Assembly: GCF_023065955.2 (NCBI RefSeq)
Contig: NW_026623050.1
Span: forward strand, 23,704,501-23,768,500
Source: Ursus arctos
Taxonomy: Eukaryota; Chordata; Mammalia; Carnivora; Ursidae
Length of the DNA: 64,000 nucleotides
Reading direction: 5' to 3'
Shown here: positions 1 to 11,395 of the stretch, one piece after another
Numbering within the stretch: the stretch's first letter is position 1
Layout of the letters: every line of letters begins with the position of its first letter
Position numbers and translations under genes: made by a program
Notes under the pieces: generated by a model
What the model was told of the DNA's origin: nothing
Database searches by the model: none
Seen by the model: only the letters and a program-made list of their open reading frames with translations

Positions 1-306
<306 letters not shown>

Positions 307-429
307 TTATTAGGATGCTTTATTTTCTCCTGGTGTAAAAAAAAAAAATAAAAAAAAATTTAAAAAGCCACTAAGTTCCCAAATAGTCCTTATATCAAAT
401 GCTGCAGAATGAGCAGAACAAAGATTTTG

Positions 430-852
430 TTATCAAAAGACCTGGATTCAGGGGCGCCTGGGTGGCACAGCGGTTAAGCGTCTGCCTTTGGCTCAGGGCA
501 TGATCCCGGCATTATGGGATCGAGCCCCACATCAGGCTCCTCCGCTATGAGCCTGCTTCTTCCTCTCCCACTCCCCCTGCTTGTGTTCCCTCTCTCGCTA
601 GCTGTCTCTATCTCTGTCGAATAAATAAATAAAATCTTTAAAAAAAAAAAAGACCTGGATTCAAATTCAGCTTTGCCACCTACAAACTAAGAGAAGTGAG
701 GAAAAGTTATATAGGTTCACTGTGTCACTTAAGCTGCTCTTCCCTCATCTGTAAAATGGGAGAAATTAAGACCCACTTCATAGAGTTGCTGTAAGGATTA
801 AATAAAATAACATATATAAAGTACCAAAGAGTATCTTGAGTATAACACAATA
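430..852 (+). repeat. MIR SINE, split by a Can-SINE
   Basis: The pattern 'acctggattcaaat', then 'tgtgtcac', then 'ctcatctgtaaaatggg', then 'gaggattaaa'-like sequence is that of an ancient MIR in plus orientation. The Can-SINE at 451-647 interrupts it near its start; MIR sequence resumes after the duplicated target site. Confidence 0.75.
451..647 (+). mobile_element. Can-SINE (young ursid-type), full length
   Basis: It begins ggggcgcctgggtggcac, has the tRNA-derived head, CT-rich body, (AAAT)n and a poly-A tail. The 16-bp target-site duplication (TSD) aaaagacctggattca is perfect at 435-450 and 648-663. Confidence 0.96.
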
Positions 853-866
853 AATGATCGATGGTC

Positions 867-1046
867 GGGCGCCTGGGTGGCTCAGTCGGCTAAGCAACTG
901 CCTTCAGGTCAGGTCATGATCCCAGGGTCCTGGGATCGAGTCCCACATTGGGCTCCCTGTTCAGCGGGGAGCCTGCTTCTCCCTCTGCCCCTCACCCCAC
1001 TCCTGCTCTCTTTCTCTCATGCTCTCTCTCAAATAAATAAAACCTT

Positions 1047-1086
<40 letters not shown>

Positions 1087-1297
1087 AGATTTTATTTATT
1101 TATTTGACAGAGATAGAGACAGCCAGCGAGAGAGGAAACACAAGCAGGGGGAGTGGGAGAGGAAGAAGCAGGCTCATAGCGGAGGAGCCTGATGTGGGGC
1201 TCGATCCCATAACGCCGGGATCACGCCCTGAGCCGAAGGCAGACGCTTAACCGCTGTGCCACCCAGGCGCCCCTCAAATAAATAAACCTTTTAAAAA
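867..1297 (+). mobile_element. Can-SINE (older 'ggctcag' type), interrupted
   Basis: The head and body lie at 867-1048; the tail resumes at 1274-1297 after a nested SINE. TSD aatgatcgatggtc at 853-866 recurs with one change at 1298-1311, so both parts belong to one insertion. Confidence 0.92.
1049..1273 (-). mobile_element. Can-SINE nested in the tail of another Can-SINE
   Basis: Minus-strand young-type SINE ending gccacccaggcgcccc. Its tail has expanded into (TTTA)n at about 1049-1084. The host SINE tail (ctcaaataaataaa..cctttt) is duplicated on both sides, at 1028-1048 and about 1273-1292. Confidence 0.93.
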
Positions 1298-1311
1298 AAT
1301 GATCAATGGTC

Positions 1312-3329
1312 TCCAGTAATTCCTTCAACCTTACTGCTCTGTAGAATTTAACAATAAAATAAGCAGAAACCTTCTGGACTTGTTTTGCAAATTGTATGAC
1401 AGAACTCAGAAGCAGAAGCAATATGTATCACACAATGGCTAGGTCACATTGGCCTAATTGCTCAAGCCATCTAAATTATTTTCCCCCCATAAACTTATCA
1501 CTGTCAATGTAATACTGGCCTTCCAGATTCAAAAGATAAGCTACATTTTGATGGCTGATCACTGATATTAACAAGGAAATGGACAAGATAGCCTAAATGT
1601 GATTACAGAACATTCTGTGGCCGGGACGACCTCATCCAGCCCCACGGCCTCCTTGGAGACATGAAGCTGTAGACCTTGTCTGCTCCCTGGATTTACTACC
1701 TAACACCAGAAACGGCTCTGACCACCCTGTGGCCTGCAGGACCTCTTCCACCTGGCACTTCTGCACTGGGATCCCTGTATGTTCAGCTACGTGCCAAGTC
1801 CTGGAGTTAGAGGCGGTTGGGAGCACCATGGTGGCTGCACTCGGGGAGCTCATGTCCACTGACGGACACCTAGATATTGACGGAAGTAGTAACGCATGCT
1901 TCAGCAACAGTTAATACGTAAACACATGTCAAATGGGTGTTCGGGAGTGCAGAAGACTTCTTTGTCCTAGGAAAGACAGAACCAACTTCCTGGAGAAAGT
2001 GCCATTTGAAGTGGATCTAAAATATTTTTCATTTGCCGGAAAAGACGAGACAAGGAGGGATAGTCGTTGTAATCTACACTCAGTAGGGCAACAATCTAAT
2101 ACATGTGAGATAATGGCAAACGATACATGATAAGATCCTCCCTTCCCTTCACGCCCTTCATGCATCTTCCTGGAGAGGTCGCCTGCTACACGAGTGTGCT
2201 AGCCGTCGACCTGAGTGAGACTCAGCTCCTGCCCCCTTCCTGGGAGCTCACTGCTTTGGGGAGTTTAGATAAAGGAGAGAAACATTTCTGAATAAGGGTG
2301 TCTAGAAAGGCCACGTGCTCAGACTACAAAGATAGGATGAGAAAGAGTCCTAAGGAGGTTCTTCAAGAGAAAGAGAAGGTGGAAGGAAACAAGATAAATA
2401 CTATTTTAAATTTCACTTGTAAAAATTGCTGAATGTCTTCTCTGTAGGAGACGTGGGTCCTTTATAAGAGCAATTCTAAGGGGCTCTGGGAAAAGCAGTT
2501 TTTAAAAACCAGCCAGGAAACCAGTGCCATGGGCTGACGCTCCAGAGAAGGGCTCTGGAAGGCTTGCTACCCATGCTGCCTTGCACAGGGACTCTTTATA
2601 TATTTGGCTTCTGCAGAACCACATGCAGCATCACTTCCACAAAACTACCCCTGACCTCACCACACCTTCTTCCTCTTGTGGCAAAGCAGAAAAAGAGAAA
2701 AAGCACTGGCTACAAGCATGACTCACTGGATCTCAATCAAATGTCCACAGTCTACTGCCAACCAGATAAAGATTCCTGGCAACTCCTCCCCTCCTCTGCC
2801 TTCCCTTCTTTTCTTGATTATTCTCTGGGCACTCACAAAAATTATTCTGCATAGAAAACTAAGGCCACAGAGTAACTAACCAGTAGGTATGTTTGGTTGT
2901 TTTTAATCCCGATAAATATCCACCTTCTTAAGAGGCCAAAAATGTTATTTTCTCTTTGAAAAACGTAAGCACGGTTTAATAAAACAGAAGGGTATTAACA
3001 AGCTGTTATTTACCTTCCGTGAAGGACAAGAAATGGAGGAGCTCTGTGTCACAGTGTACGTGTTGGTACTGATCCACAGGAACTGCCTTCTCAAGGTAAC
3101 CCAAGCTGGGGTTGGTATCCAGTCCAACTGTCTTCTCTGTCTCACTGCAGAGTGATCTATTACCGGCTGTCCCATTTCGGAGGCACTGTCCTCCTTCTAA
3201 TGGCAGTGATTCCTCATTAAAACAGGGCTCCTTGTGGATTTCACTGACTCTCAGGGTCTCAAATACCCCTCGACACCAGAGTCCCACGTGTGGGTCTCCA
3301 GACCTCTATCCATAAGAGGATAGGAACCA
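1312..3329. other. Unique intronic sequence, no feature seen
   Basis: About 2 kb with no recognisable repeat, coding exon or RNA gene. Open frames here (up to 96 codons) overlap one another on both strands and have no family resemblance. Confidence 0.6.
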
Positions 3330-3520
3330 ATAGTGACACCGAGCAGTTACTATAAGCAAAGCAATCAGCCATTTGACTTGCGGCGGCTGCTCCTTTTACT
3401 ATTGCAATCAACTCAATGAGAGAGGGGTTAAGATTCCCACGCTACGTAGAAGGAAACAGACTTCCCAACCAGTAAGCAGCAAATGCAAGATGTGAACCCA
3501 AGTCTCTATGATTACAAATT
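3330..3520 (-). repeat. MIR SINE fragment
   Basis: On the minus strand it shows the decayed MIR order: 'ggttcaca..' (from tgtgaacccaag), then the tail of a counting/AT-rich segment. Plus-strand signposts are 'gaaggaaacagact', 'cagtaagcagcaa' and 'gtgaacccaagtct'. Confidence 0.6.
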
Positions 3521-4975
3521 CATTCAAACATCATAGTTTCTTCACACTGCCTCCCTGGCGACTTTCCTGGATATTTCCACCTGTTAAGTTTAAGATGGCT
3601 ACAGAATGATAGACTGTCTCCCAAACCCAATACATCATTACAGAGACCTATAATCTTAGTTAATGACCACTTTCTCCTAGCATCAAAGACTAAAACACGG
3701 GAGTTATTTTTATTTTTTATTTGACGCATTTCCTATATCCAGCTGGTCACATGTATCTTTTCCCTCCTTCACCTCTCTGCCCCTCCTTCCCCGAGGAAAT
3801 AATATATGGGAACTCATTCAACCTTCACAATCATTCCCCATACTGTATATGATTATCTCTATTTTACTAATGAAAAAAACTGTTAATGGTCCAAGGTCTT
3901 CTAATTGTAACTTCTCTGTCTTTAATGACCCCCACCTTACTATTCCCTTCTCCTTCCTCTTCCCTCATATCACCCCCCCTAAAAAAAACAATTCAGATGA
4001 GGTAAAGGGAGGGAGGGAAAGTAGCTAGAAAGGGTGGGAATAATCAGAGTCTTTGGGGGAAAACTGACCTGCTTGGATTATCAAGGACAAGATCAGAATC
4101 CACCCCGTAGATAAATGAAAGCTAGGCCAGGGCTAGGCTGGGCCATTCTAGCACAGGGTGAGAACTTTGTCAGGGAAGCTAGGAACTGAACACAGATGCG
4201 CAGGCTCTCATCCTTTCTTGAAAGTTCCCCACAGTGAAACAGAAAACTGTTTTCTGTTTTTCTATAGGGGACAATCGAGTTTGATCATAACATGACTTTT
4301 CTAGAGGTCTTCCGTGGAACACAGCTGCGGACAGCCTGCAAGTGGGAACACAGTGGGAAATGGTTATCATTTTACAATCCTACACAATGTTCCCAGAAGC
4401 AGAGGCTGGACATGACCTTCAGACCACAAACTACTGTGCTACGACAGCAAGAATATGAACTGTATTTCTGACAAATAACCTTCACCCCTTTGCTTCTTCC
4501 TGCCCCTCCTGACTGAGAGGGTGGTGGCAGGACTGGCTGCCATGTGTGCTGGGACGAGGAAGGACGGTGACAGGGACTTCCCCATCTGTGTGAGAAGGGC
4601 CATGTTCTTCAGCTGGCAAAGGCCTGGCTTACCAGGCTATCCCCTCTTAACAAGAGTCAGCTTCCTTCTCTTCTGTGGGCTTCTTCTTGGGTAGGTAGCT
4701 CAACTTTTGTTTCCACACTAAAAATAGGGACATTTTAAACAAGTAGGGGTACTCAGTAATTACACGTTCAAAAGTCCTTAAAGAGCACGGCCTCACTGCA
4801 CAAAGGAAGGAATATAGCTGCTGATGTGCGAACTAGGAAATAAAAATGATCATAAAAAGCACAATAATGATGATGATAAATGTTATTCTTAGCCCTGACA
4901 GTTTCTACAAATTATGAGGGAGGGAGCTATTTCCCATTAATAAGGATTGAATGCAGACTTTCTTGGGTCCATATT
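3521..4975. other. Unique intronic sequence with a possible MIR trace
   Basis: Around 3805-3900 the string 'aactcattcaaccttcacaatc' followed by 'tctctattttactaatg' resembles a degenerate minus-strand MIR. The remainder shows nothing recognisable. Confidence 0.45.
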
Positions 4976-4983
4976 TGGCTTCT

Positions 4984-5196
4984 TCTTTTTTTCTTTTTTT
5001 AAGATTTTATTTATTTATTTATTTATTTATTTGAGAGCGCGCGTGCACACGAGCATGGGGGGTGGGGGAAGACCTCAAGCGGACTCCAGCTGAGCGAGCA
5101 GCCTGACACAGGGCTCGATCCCACGACCCTGAGATCACAACCTGAGCCCAAGTCAAGAGTCAGTTGCTGAAGCCACTGAGCCACCGCCGCGCCCCT
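4984..5196 (-). mobile_element. Can-SINE, older copy
   Basis: Tail (T)n-aagatttt-(ATTT)n, body, then 'gggctcgatcccacgaccctgagatca' cut by substitutions, ending in a degraded 'gagccaccgccgcgcccc'. Diverged TSD ccatatttggcttc / ccacatgtggtttc flanks it. Confidence 0.88.
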
Positions 5197-5209
5197 CCAC
5201 ATGTGGTTT

Positions 5210-5779
5210 CTAATGATGATTCAGTTTATTAAAAAGCAATCACACACAAGTTCTAGAAAGTGGAGTATACCCATGTCCACATAATGGTCTGGTTTGTTCC
5301 TCACATTTATGTGATGGCACCAAGACGCAGGAGTCCCTCACGCCGAGGAAGAAGCCCGCTCGCTGACTCTGATTTTAAAAGGTGGAGTGTCCCTCACTGG
5401 TGTGTGTTTACCAGGGTGGGGACCAGGAAGAGCAAAGGTGAGTGAGCACACAACGGTAGGGATTGTTCTCCACTGAAACCCTACCTTCCCTCAGCTCTGG
5501 GGGAGCCCTGGCCTGCCACAGCCGCGGTGCTGCAGACACTCTCACTAGTGTCTCAGCCAGCGTTTTTCTTCTTTGGTTCATCCAGGAGCGAGGAGGAGAC
5601 CATATACTGGGTAACTCCAGTCTTCAACGCCCTTCAGACACCCAGAAAAGGGAGGCTATGAAATGCGCTGTGTAAATACAATAGGCCTAGTGTTGGGCAG
5701 GGCCTGGCTGGGAGGGGGTGATCATAAATACCTTACCCTCTTCCAGGAAGAGTATACTGCACAGTATTTTTAGAGAGCA
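5210..5779. other. Unique intronic sequence, no feature seen
   Basis: No repeat or gene recognised. A 61-codon open frame at 5260-5445 rich in Arg/Ser has no detectable relatives by eye and no splice or codon signal. Confidence 0.5.
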
Positions 5780-6265
5780 TTGTGGAAATAGGTATCAAAA
5801 TTCTAATCATGCAGACCAATATATAGTTAAATAAAAATAAAAGTCACAGTCTTTGTTCCAGTAATTATTTTTAGGAATGTACCTTAAAATATACCAAGTG
5901 TGTATGCCATGATGTATGTACAAGCCTGCTCACTGTTGCAAAGTTTGTGTTGGGGAAAACTGGACACATGACTTGGGGCCGGATGAGAGTATGGCAGACC
6001 CTACAAAGAAGTCCCGGCAGTCGTTAAAAGGAATCTGTTTATGCTGACAGAGAAACATCTTCAAGACACCCAGTTTCATGAAAACAACAATCAATATGTG
6101 GACTGAAGCATAGAATGACTGCCGTTGTCTAAAGTTCTTAAAAGACACGTGTTTAATTGCTTTCTTGAAAAATACACAAGATTCCATAGGGAAGAAAGCC
6201 TGGGGTTTTGGGAGAAGGGTGGCTTCTACTTTCCATTTTAAACTTTTCTGCAGTTTACTTTTTTT
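5780..6265 (+). repeat. Old L1M/HAL1-type 3' region fragment
   Basis: The order 'ccagtaatta..aggaatgtacct', 'atgatgtatgtacaag', 'cactgttgcaaagt' and 'gtcgttaaaagga' matches the degenerate end of old L1 elements (the '..ttcattgcagcattg..' and '..cagccgttaaaaag..' segments) in plus orientation. It is heavily mutated, with no usable reading frame. Confidence 0.65.
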
Positions 6266-7079
6266 TTTTAACCATATAGGCATGTGTTAGTAAAATAACC
6301 AAATAAACAGAAATGTTGAAAAGGATGCCGATACATTCGAGAATTTTCTGGGGGTGATGCTGGGGTGTTGAAAGGGCCCATCCCAAAGCTGGGATCATCA
6401 TCGTAAGCCTGGTTCTGTGCCCCTTCCAGGTTCGAACAGTGGATTGGGAGATGTTGCCTGGATGACAAGATATCATCATGTCCGGGATGTTTAGCTGGTC
6501 CCCGAGCACAACAGGACAGCAGATCTGATTTCCAAAAATCTGGGACTAGAATACTCCCAATGTTTCAAGTGTATCACCCTAAAAAGGCAGATAAACCATA
6601 TTCTGAGTGTGAACAATGGACAATGGGTAATGCTCTGGCCTGCTGTTGCACGGGGCTTGTTTTTTAATGGGATTTTTCTGTCCTAGTGAGTCATAACAGG
6701 AAAGGAACAGAACTCTCTGTTGTACTTTAATCTTTTAATTGACAGTCTAGGATTTCTACCTTTTGAAGTTCTGCTATTTAACTGGAATGAAACACTTCTG
6801 TGGCACATGATGGGAGAAAAAAAAAATCAACCATAAATATTTGTTTCCTCTGAGCCCGGCACTGTAAACCCATACTGGGCTTGCAATGTCTTTCAACTTT
6901 ATGGAATTCAGACCCCCCACTATTTTGGTGATGCGAACATGTATGTTAGAAGCAGGCATGTGTGGGTATGTTGAACTGCAGTGAACAGAGTGCAAAGAAG
7001 TGTTTCTGGTAGAGTAGGGGGGTGGGGTGGGGGTGAGGCAGTCTGTAGCCAACAATTCCCTCAATCCTTGGGGTACACA
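6266..7079. other. Unique intronic sequence, no feature seen
   Basis: Nothing recognised apart from a short T run at 6260-6270 and a GT-rich patch near 7015-7035. Confidence 0.5.
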
Positions 7080-7240
7080 GAACTAACATTTACTGAACCC
7101 ATAAAGATGTGCTGATGTACTTTACATGATCTCATTTAATTCTCACGGCCCTGCAAGACATGAATATTATAATCCCTCTGTCACTATTTCACAAATGGTA
7201 AAGTGAGTCCTGGGATTATAATGTACCAAGTTGCCTCTGC
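7080..7240 (-). repeat. MIR SINE fragment
   Basis: 'taacatttactgaa', 'ctttacatgatctcatttaa', 'ttctcacggccctgcaagac' and 'atttcacaaatggtaaa' follow the minus-strand MIR order. Confidence 0.7.
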
Positions 7241-8571
7241 TTGGAAAGGCTGGGGAAGGGAAAGTACACTGGGGTTTGCACACACAGTGTGGGCAGCCCT
7301 CAAGGAATACAGAAGTGCTCATTAACTATCATTCATGTTAAGTATAGGTGACCTGACCAAAAGTTCCATATTTGTGTAACATTTCCACTAACACAATCTC
7401 AGTTAATCCCTGTGACAAAGGGCCAGGGCTGACTTCCTTGTCTTTATTCTTTCTGCTACACCAGAACTCACTTCCAACAGGATCGTCAAGGCCAAGTGTA
7501 GATAGATGTTGACTCCAGGATCCCTAGGGCCAGCAGCCTCCTAGCCAGTGTTGGCCCGACTCAATCTTCTGGAAGCAACTAGAGCAGACATAATTTATCA
7601 TCTAAACAGGGACACTCTGAGTGCAGAAGGGAGTGTTGTTAATAATAAAGCTGGAACGTGAGGCATGAACCCGGGCTGTCTCGGGTTGCATGGCTCTATC
7701 TGGGACCAACTTGATCTCAGAAAAGTCATGAGCAGCTTTCAAGGACAAGCCTTCCCAGCCAGGATCCTGTGCTACTTACCCGCAGGTCTCTCACAGATCA
7801 CTCCGTCTCTCAGACCTCTGAACGGCCTGCTCAACAGAAAGAGGTTCCTGCCATCACGCGACCCCCCAGGGGCTGCCATGAAGGTCCTGAAGATCGAGTA
7901 AGACTGCCAATGGCCCCAACCCCCAATGCCTCTCGGGGTAGAGTTGGTTTTATGCAATGACATAATCAGAGGGCAATGTGTGGACGGTACAAACCAGGCG
8001 GGCAACACTGAGTGGGGGGAGGGAAAAAAGTTTGTAAACAAATAATGAGAGATGGTGAAGTGCCCAAATTTTAACTGCATATGTGATATTTTTATATGAA
8101 GTGTCTGTGGGAAATATGGTTGTTAAAAGGTTACAGTTGTATTCTACATGTCCTTTCTGTATGGTTTTATTTTTCTACTGAGCATATATTTATAAAATGT
8201 GCACACACATATATACTGTTTTTTTTTCAGTGAAAAAAGATCAGATAAGGGACAGGAAAGTACTCTGTGAAGTGAAATGAAACACACACACAACACTATT
8301 TTCCATATTTGTTGTTAATCCGTGTCAGCTCAGGTCTCCAAATCTTATTGCCCATCCCGGGTTGCAGTTATGGTCTTTAAACAGCAAGGGACCCCCAGCA
8401 GGAAAAGAAGCAGCCTTTCTTTCACTTAGCCTGAAACGTTGCTCCCAAAGGACCATTTTTCTGTATCAAGGAACAGTGTAAATCGAAGATGTTATAAATG
8501 AACAGTTAACACAGTTCATCAATTCCAAGATGCATTTTCTTCATATCCTAATATTCTGTAATTAGGATGTC
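7241..8571. other. Unique intronic sequence, no feature seen
   Basis: No confident repeat. The AT-rich stretch at about 8085-8240 may be old L1 debris, but it is too degenerate to assign. Confidence 0.45.
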
Positions 8572-8673
8572 TTTTTTTTCTTTAAAGCAATCTCTACCCC
8601 CAACACGGGGCTCCAATCCACAACCCCAAATCAAGAGTCTCACGCTCCATGGAATGAGCCAGCCAGGCACCCC
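8572..8673 (-). mobile_element. Short Can-SINE (head-only form)
   Basis: A minus-strand short form with 'cacggggctc', 'aaatcaagagtc' and 'gagccagccaggcacccc'. A near TSD (aggatgtctttt / agatgtgtctttt) flanks it. Confidence 0.8.
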
Positions 8674-8737
8674 AAGATGTGTCTTTTATAATCAACATTG
8701 TGTTACAGCTTAATTGACAGTGGTTTTCGTTTTCTGT

Positions 8738-8760
8738 TTTTTTTTTTTTTTTTTTTTTTA
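8738..8760. repeat. Poly-T tract
   Basis: An uninterrupted run of about 20 T. No SINE or L1 body is recognisable beside it. Confidence 0.9.
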
Positions 8761-8834
8761 AGCAGAAAAATAAAATAATGTTGGCTCTTACAACCAGTAG
8801 TATCTTTGGGCTTGATGAATTATGGCACGTAACA

Positions 8835-8935
8835 ATTAGAAGTGGCCAGGCACCGTTCCGTGCACTTTACAAATATGAAGTCACTGTGTAATAGCAACAA
8901 GGATATGAAATGTTACAAAGATTTACATTATTCTG
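8835..8935 (-). repeat. MIR SINE fragment
   Basis: 'gccaggcaccgttccgtgca' followed by 'ctttacaaatatgaagtcac' is the typical minus-strand MIR start. Short and diverged. Confidence 0.5.
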
Positions 8936-9278
8936 GAAGCATCACACCATGTATCCATGTCACTTCAGGAACTGTGTAGTAGTTTTACTGGTGGGTTGAT
9001 GGCTGCCCAGTTCTAGAGGCTTCCCTGTGAAAATGTTTGCAGCACCAAGGTAATTTCCTCTCTGATTTGGAGGGGCATGTTCTGATTTGTATCTCTTTCA
9101 ACCTAAAAGTTCCTTCAGTGTTAAGACCATTTGAAACAGGAACATCTCCACTTCTCCCCCCTCCCAGATACATCCACCTTGGGGGATGACAGTGAGTTGT
9201 GACCTTTATTCACAGACGCTGTCTGTCCTCCAGGGTTTCCTAAACCCAGAGTCGTTTTTAACTACTTTCGCAACTTTT

Positions 9279-9462
9279 TAAAAAAATATTTTATTTATTT
9301 ATTTGTCAGAGAGAGAGAGGGAGAGCAGACAAGGGCACAAGCAGAGGGAATAGTAGGCAGAGGGAGAAACAGGTTCCCCACTGAGCACGGTCCCCAGGAC
9401 CGTGGGCTCATGACCTGAGCTGAAGGCAGAGGCTTAACTGACGGAGCCACCCAGGTGCCCCC
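9279..9462 (-). mobile_element. Can-SINE, older copy
   Basis: Tail ttaaaaaaatattttattt, purine-rich body, ending gagccacccaggtgcccc. TSD tttcgcaactttt (9266-9278) versus tttcacaactttt (9463-9475). Confidence 0.93.
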
Positions 9463-9784
9463 TTTCACAACTTTTCCATACGGTTCCTATGCTTCAGCTA
9501 TTTCTATGAACTGTCCTTTTAAAATTGACTAAATCCGAAACAATCATCTCCATAAAATCACCAGTTTGGTGCGTTAGCTTTATTTCTTCCGTGTGTGTTA
9601 AAATAATACTGAAGGCGTTCAATCTGAAATACACACCGTGGGGTTGTCCATCACGCTGTCACCGTCCACCTCGGTGCCATGCTTCATACGTGGGGGCCCA
9701 CTGCCATTCTCTCCTGGGCTCCCTCTCACTAATTTCAAGTCTAACGGTAGGGTACGTATGTATGGATGCATGTATTTATATTGA

Positions 9785-9870
9785 AGTTCGGTAGGCTACA
9801 CACCCAGCATGGGGCTTGAACTCACAACTCTGAGTCGGACGCTCTATTGACGGAGCCAGGCAGGCGCCCC
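9785..9870 (-). mobile_element. Short Can-SINE (head-only form)
   Basis: 'gtaggctacacacccagca', 'ggggcttgaactcacaac' and 'gccaggcaggcgcccc' identify a short minus-strand Can-SINE. Confidence 0.82.
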
Positions 9871-10344
9871 AAACCGTAGCGAATTTAAATGGCTTCTGTT
9901 CTACTTCCCAGCTGTATTGTTCTCTGTTGTGGAAAATCTTGCATGGGAAGACTAGATTCCCTTCTGGATAGTAGGTGAGAGCGTAGGCTTTGTTTTCACA
10001 AGCAGAAACTACACTGTATATTCGTGTTCCGAATCCTCTGCACTTTCCATCGGGGATTCCAAGACCTGTCCTCCAGTCTTCTCGCCTCAGAAAACCCTCC
10101 AAGCCACACGTGGGGCGTTTTAGTGGTCCCGCAGGGTGAGGACTTGTCTTGAGGCTACGGAGGTAGCTCTCTCTTGGGCTCCTGCAATTTGTTCTTTCTC
10201 TCTAGGGGAGCATGATCTAAGAGCTGGGAAGCTGGGAAGCGCTGTTCTTTCTTCTCCCTCTCCGTCTCTGGGAAATCTAGGATGGGGGCTCTCGCCCCTT
10301 TGGGAGAATTGTATTCTTCTCACGCAACGGCTAATTCTTATCAC
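9871..10344. other. Unique intronic sequence, no feature seen
   Basis: No repeat or exon recognised. Confidence 0.5.
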
Positions 10345-10515
10345 ATACAGCACTGCTTTGAACGTTTTATACATGATAATTTATTTGCTCCTCTTCACCT
10401 TACCAGGCAGGGAAACTGAAGCACAGAGAAGTTAAGTAACTGGTCCAGCTGTTTCAATCCCAGGCCATCAGGCTCTCAAATCTTTGTGTTTAACCATCAT
10501 ACCCACTGCCTCTCA
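10345..10515 (-). repeat. MIR SINE
   Basis: Well preserved minus-strand MIR: 'ggcagggaaactgaagcaca', 'gagaagttaagtaactggtc', then 'tttaaccatcatacccactg'. Confidence 0.82.
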
Positions 10516-11184
10516 TCGTACGGTAAGTGGCTGTTGCAAATGGCAGTCATTCTAAAGTTAAAAGTAATTGTGTTATTGCATGTTTACCGTCCACCCTGAA
10601 TCAGCCTCTTCCATCCGCACAACTTTACGGAGCAGACACTTTCATAATTAGTATGGAGGCTACCTTGTGCAAAGCCCAGCACCAAGGAGCCCACAGGGCA
10701 AGCGGCCCGCTCGAACAGGGCCCTGGCTGAGTCAGAGAACGCTCGGTGCCCTGGAATCGGCCTGGGGAGCACATCTGCTCCCTGCCGTGTCCCCATCAGG
10801 CAGGGCAGCGCCTGGTACCTGGTTGTGCTCCACCAGTACTAGTCAGGCGGATGAATTCCAGGCCTCTTCAGCTCATCTTAGGGCCAGGTGCACTCACTGT
10901 GGCAGCTGTCAAGGGGGGGAACGGGGTATCCGGGCCCAGAGTCCACCCCAAGGAAGAAAGACGTTTCCAAAGCTTTCCTATGGCCGCCAGCTTGGGAGAT
11001 CAAAGGGAAGAGATGTTGCCCCTGAAGACAAGTCTCCTTCTCTTAATTGTTCACTGTCATCCAGGCAGGTCAGGAAAACAGGCTACTCTCAACCAAAGGA
11101 TGAGGCCACTCCATGCCACAGCACGGAATCAATCAATTGTATGAAATCCCCCGATCAGACAAATGCTACTTTTAGTTCTGCCTC
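10516..11184. other. Unique intronic sequence
   Basis: Comparatively GC-rich, especially 10670-10960, without repeats. It contains the start of the longest open frame in the window (10667-11314, 215 codons). That frame runs straight into the Can-SINE at 11199 and so is not a gene. Confidence 0.5.
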
Positions 11185-11198
11185 TATGCATACATTTT

Positions 11199-11395
11199 TT
11201 TTTTTTTTTAAGATTTTATCTATCTATTTGACAGAGAGAGACAGCCAGCGAGAGAGGGAACACAAGCAGGGGGAGTGGGAGAGGAAGAAGCAGGCTCCCA
11301 GCAGAGGAGCCTGATGTGGGGCTCGATCCCAGAACGCCATGATCACGCCCTGAGCCGAAGGCAGACGCTCAACGACTGCGCCACCCAGGCGCCCC
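11199..11395 (-). mobile_element. Can-SINE A (left member of the SINE trio)
   Basis: Young-type minus-strand SINE. Diagnostic bases: 'ttatctatctatttgacag' in the tail, 'ctcccagcagagg' at 11296-11308, 'cgccatgatc' at 11336-11345 and 'cgctcaacgactg' in the head. Imperfect TSD tatgcatacatttt / tacgtatacatttt. Confidence 0.95.

Noticed and set aside
451..647. tRNA gene from the tRNA-like SINE head
   Set aside because: The A- and B-box-like head belongs to Can-SINEs. There is no intact cloverleaf, and the CT-rich body and poly-A tail follow directly.
10667..11314. 215-codon open frame, the longest in the window
   Set aside because: It starts in unique sequence and runs into the Can-SINE at 11199, ending in SINE-derived residues. 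No family resemblance or splice context.
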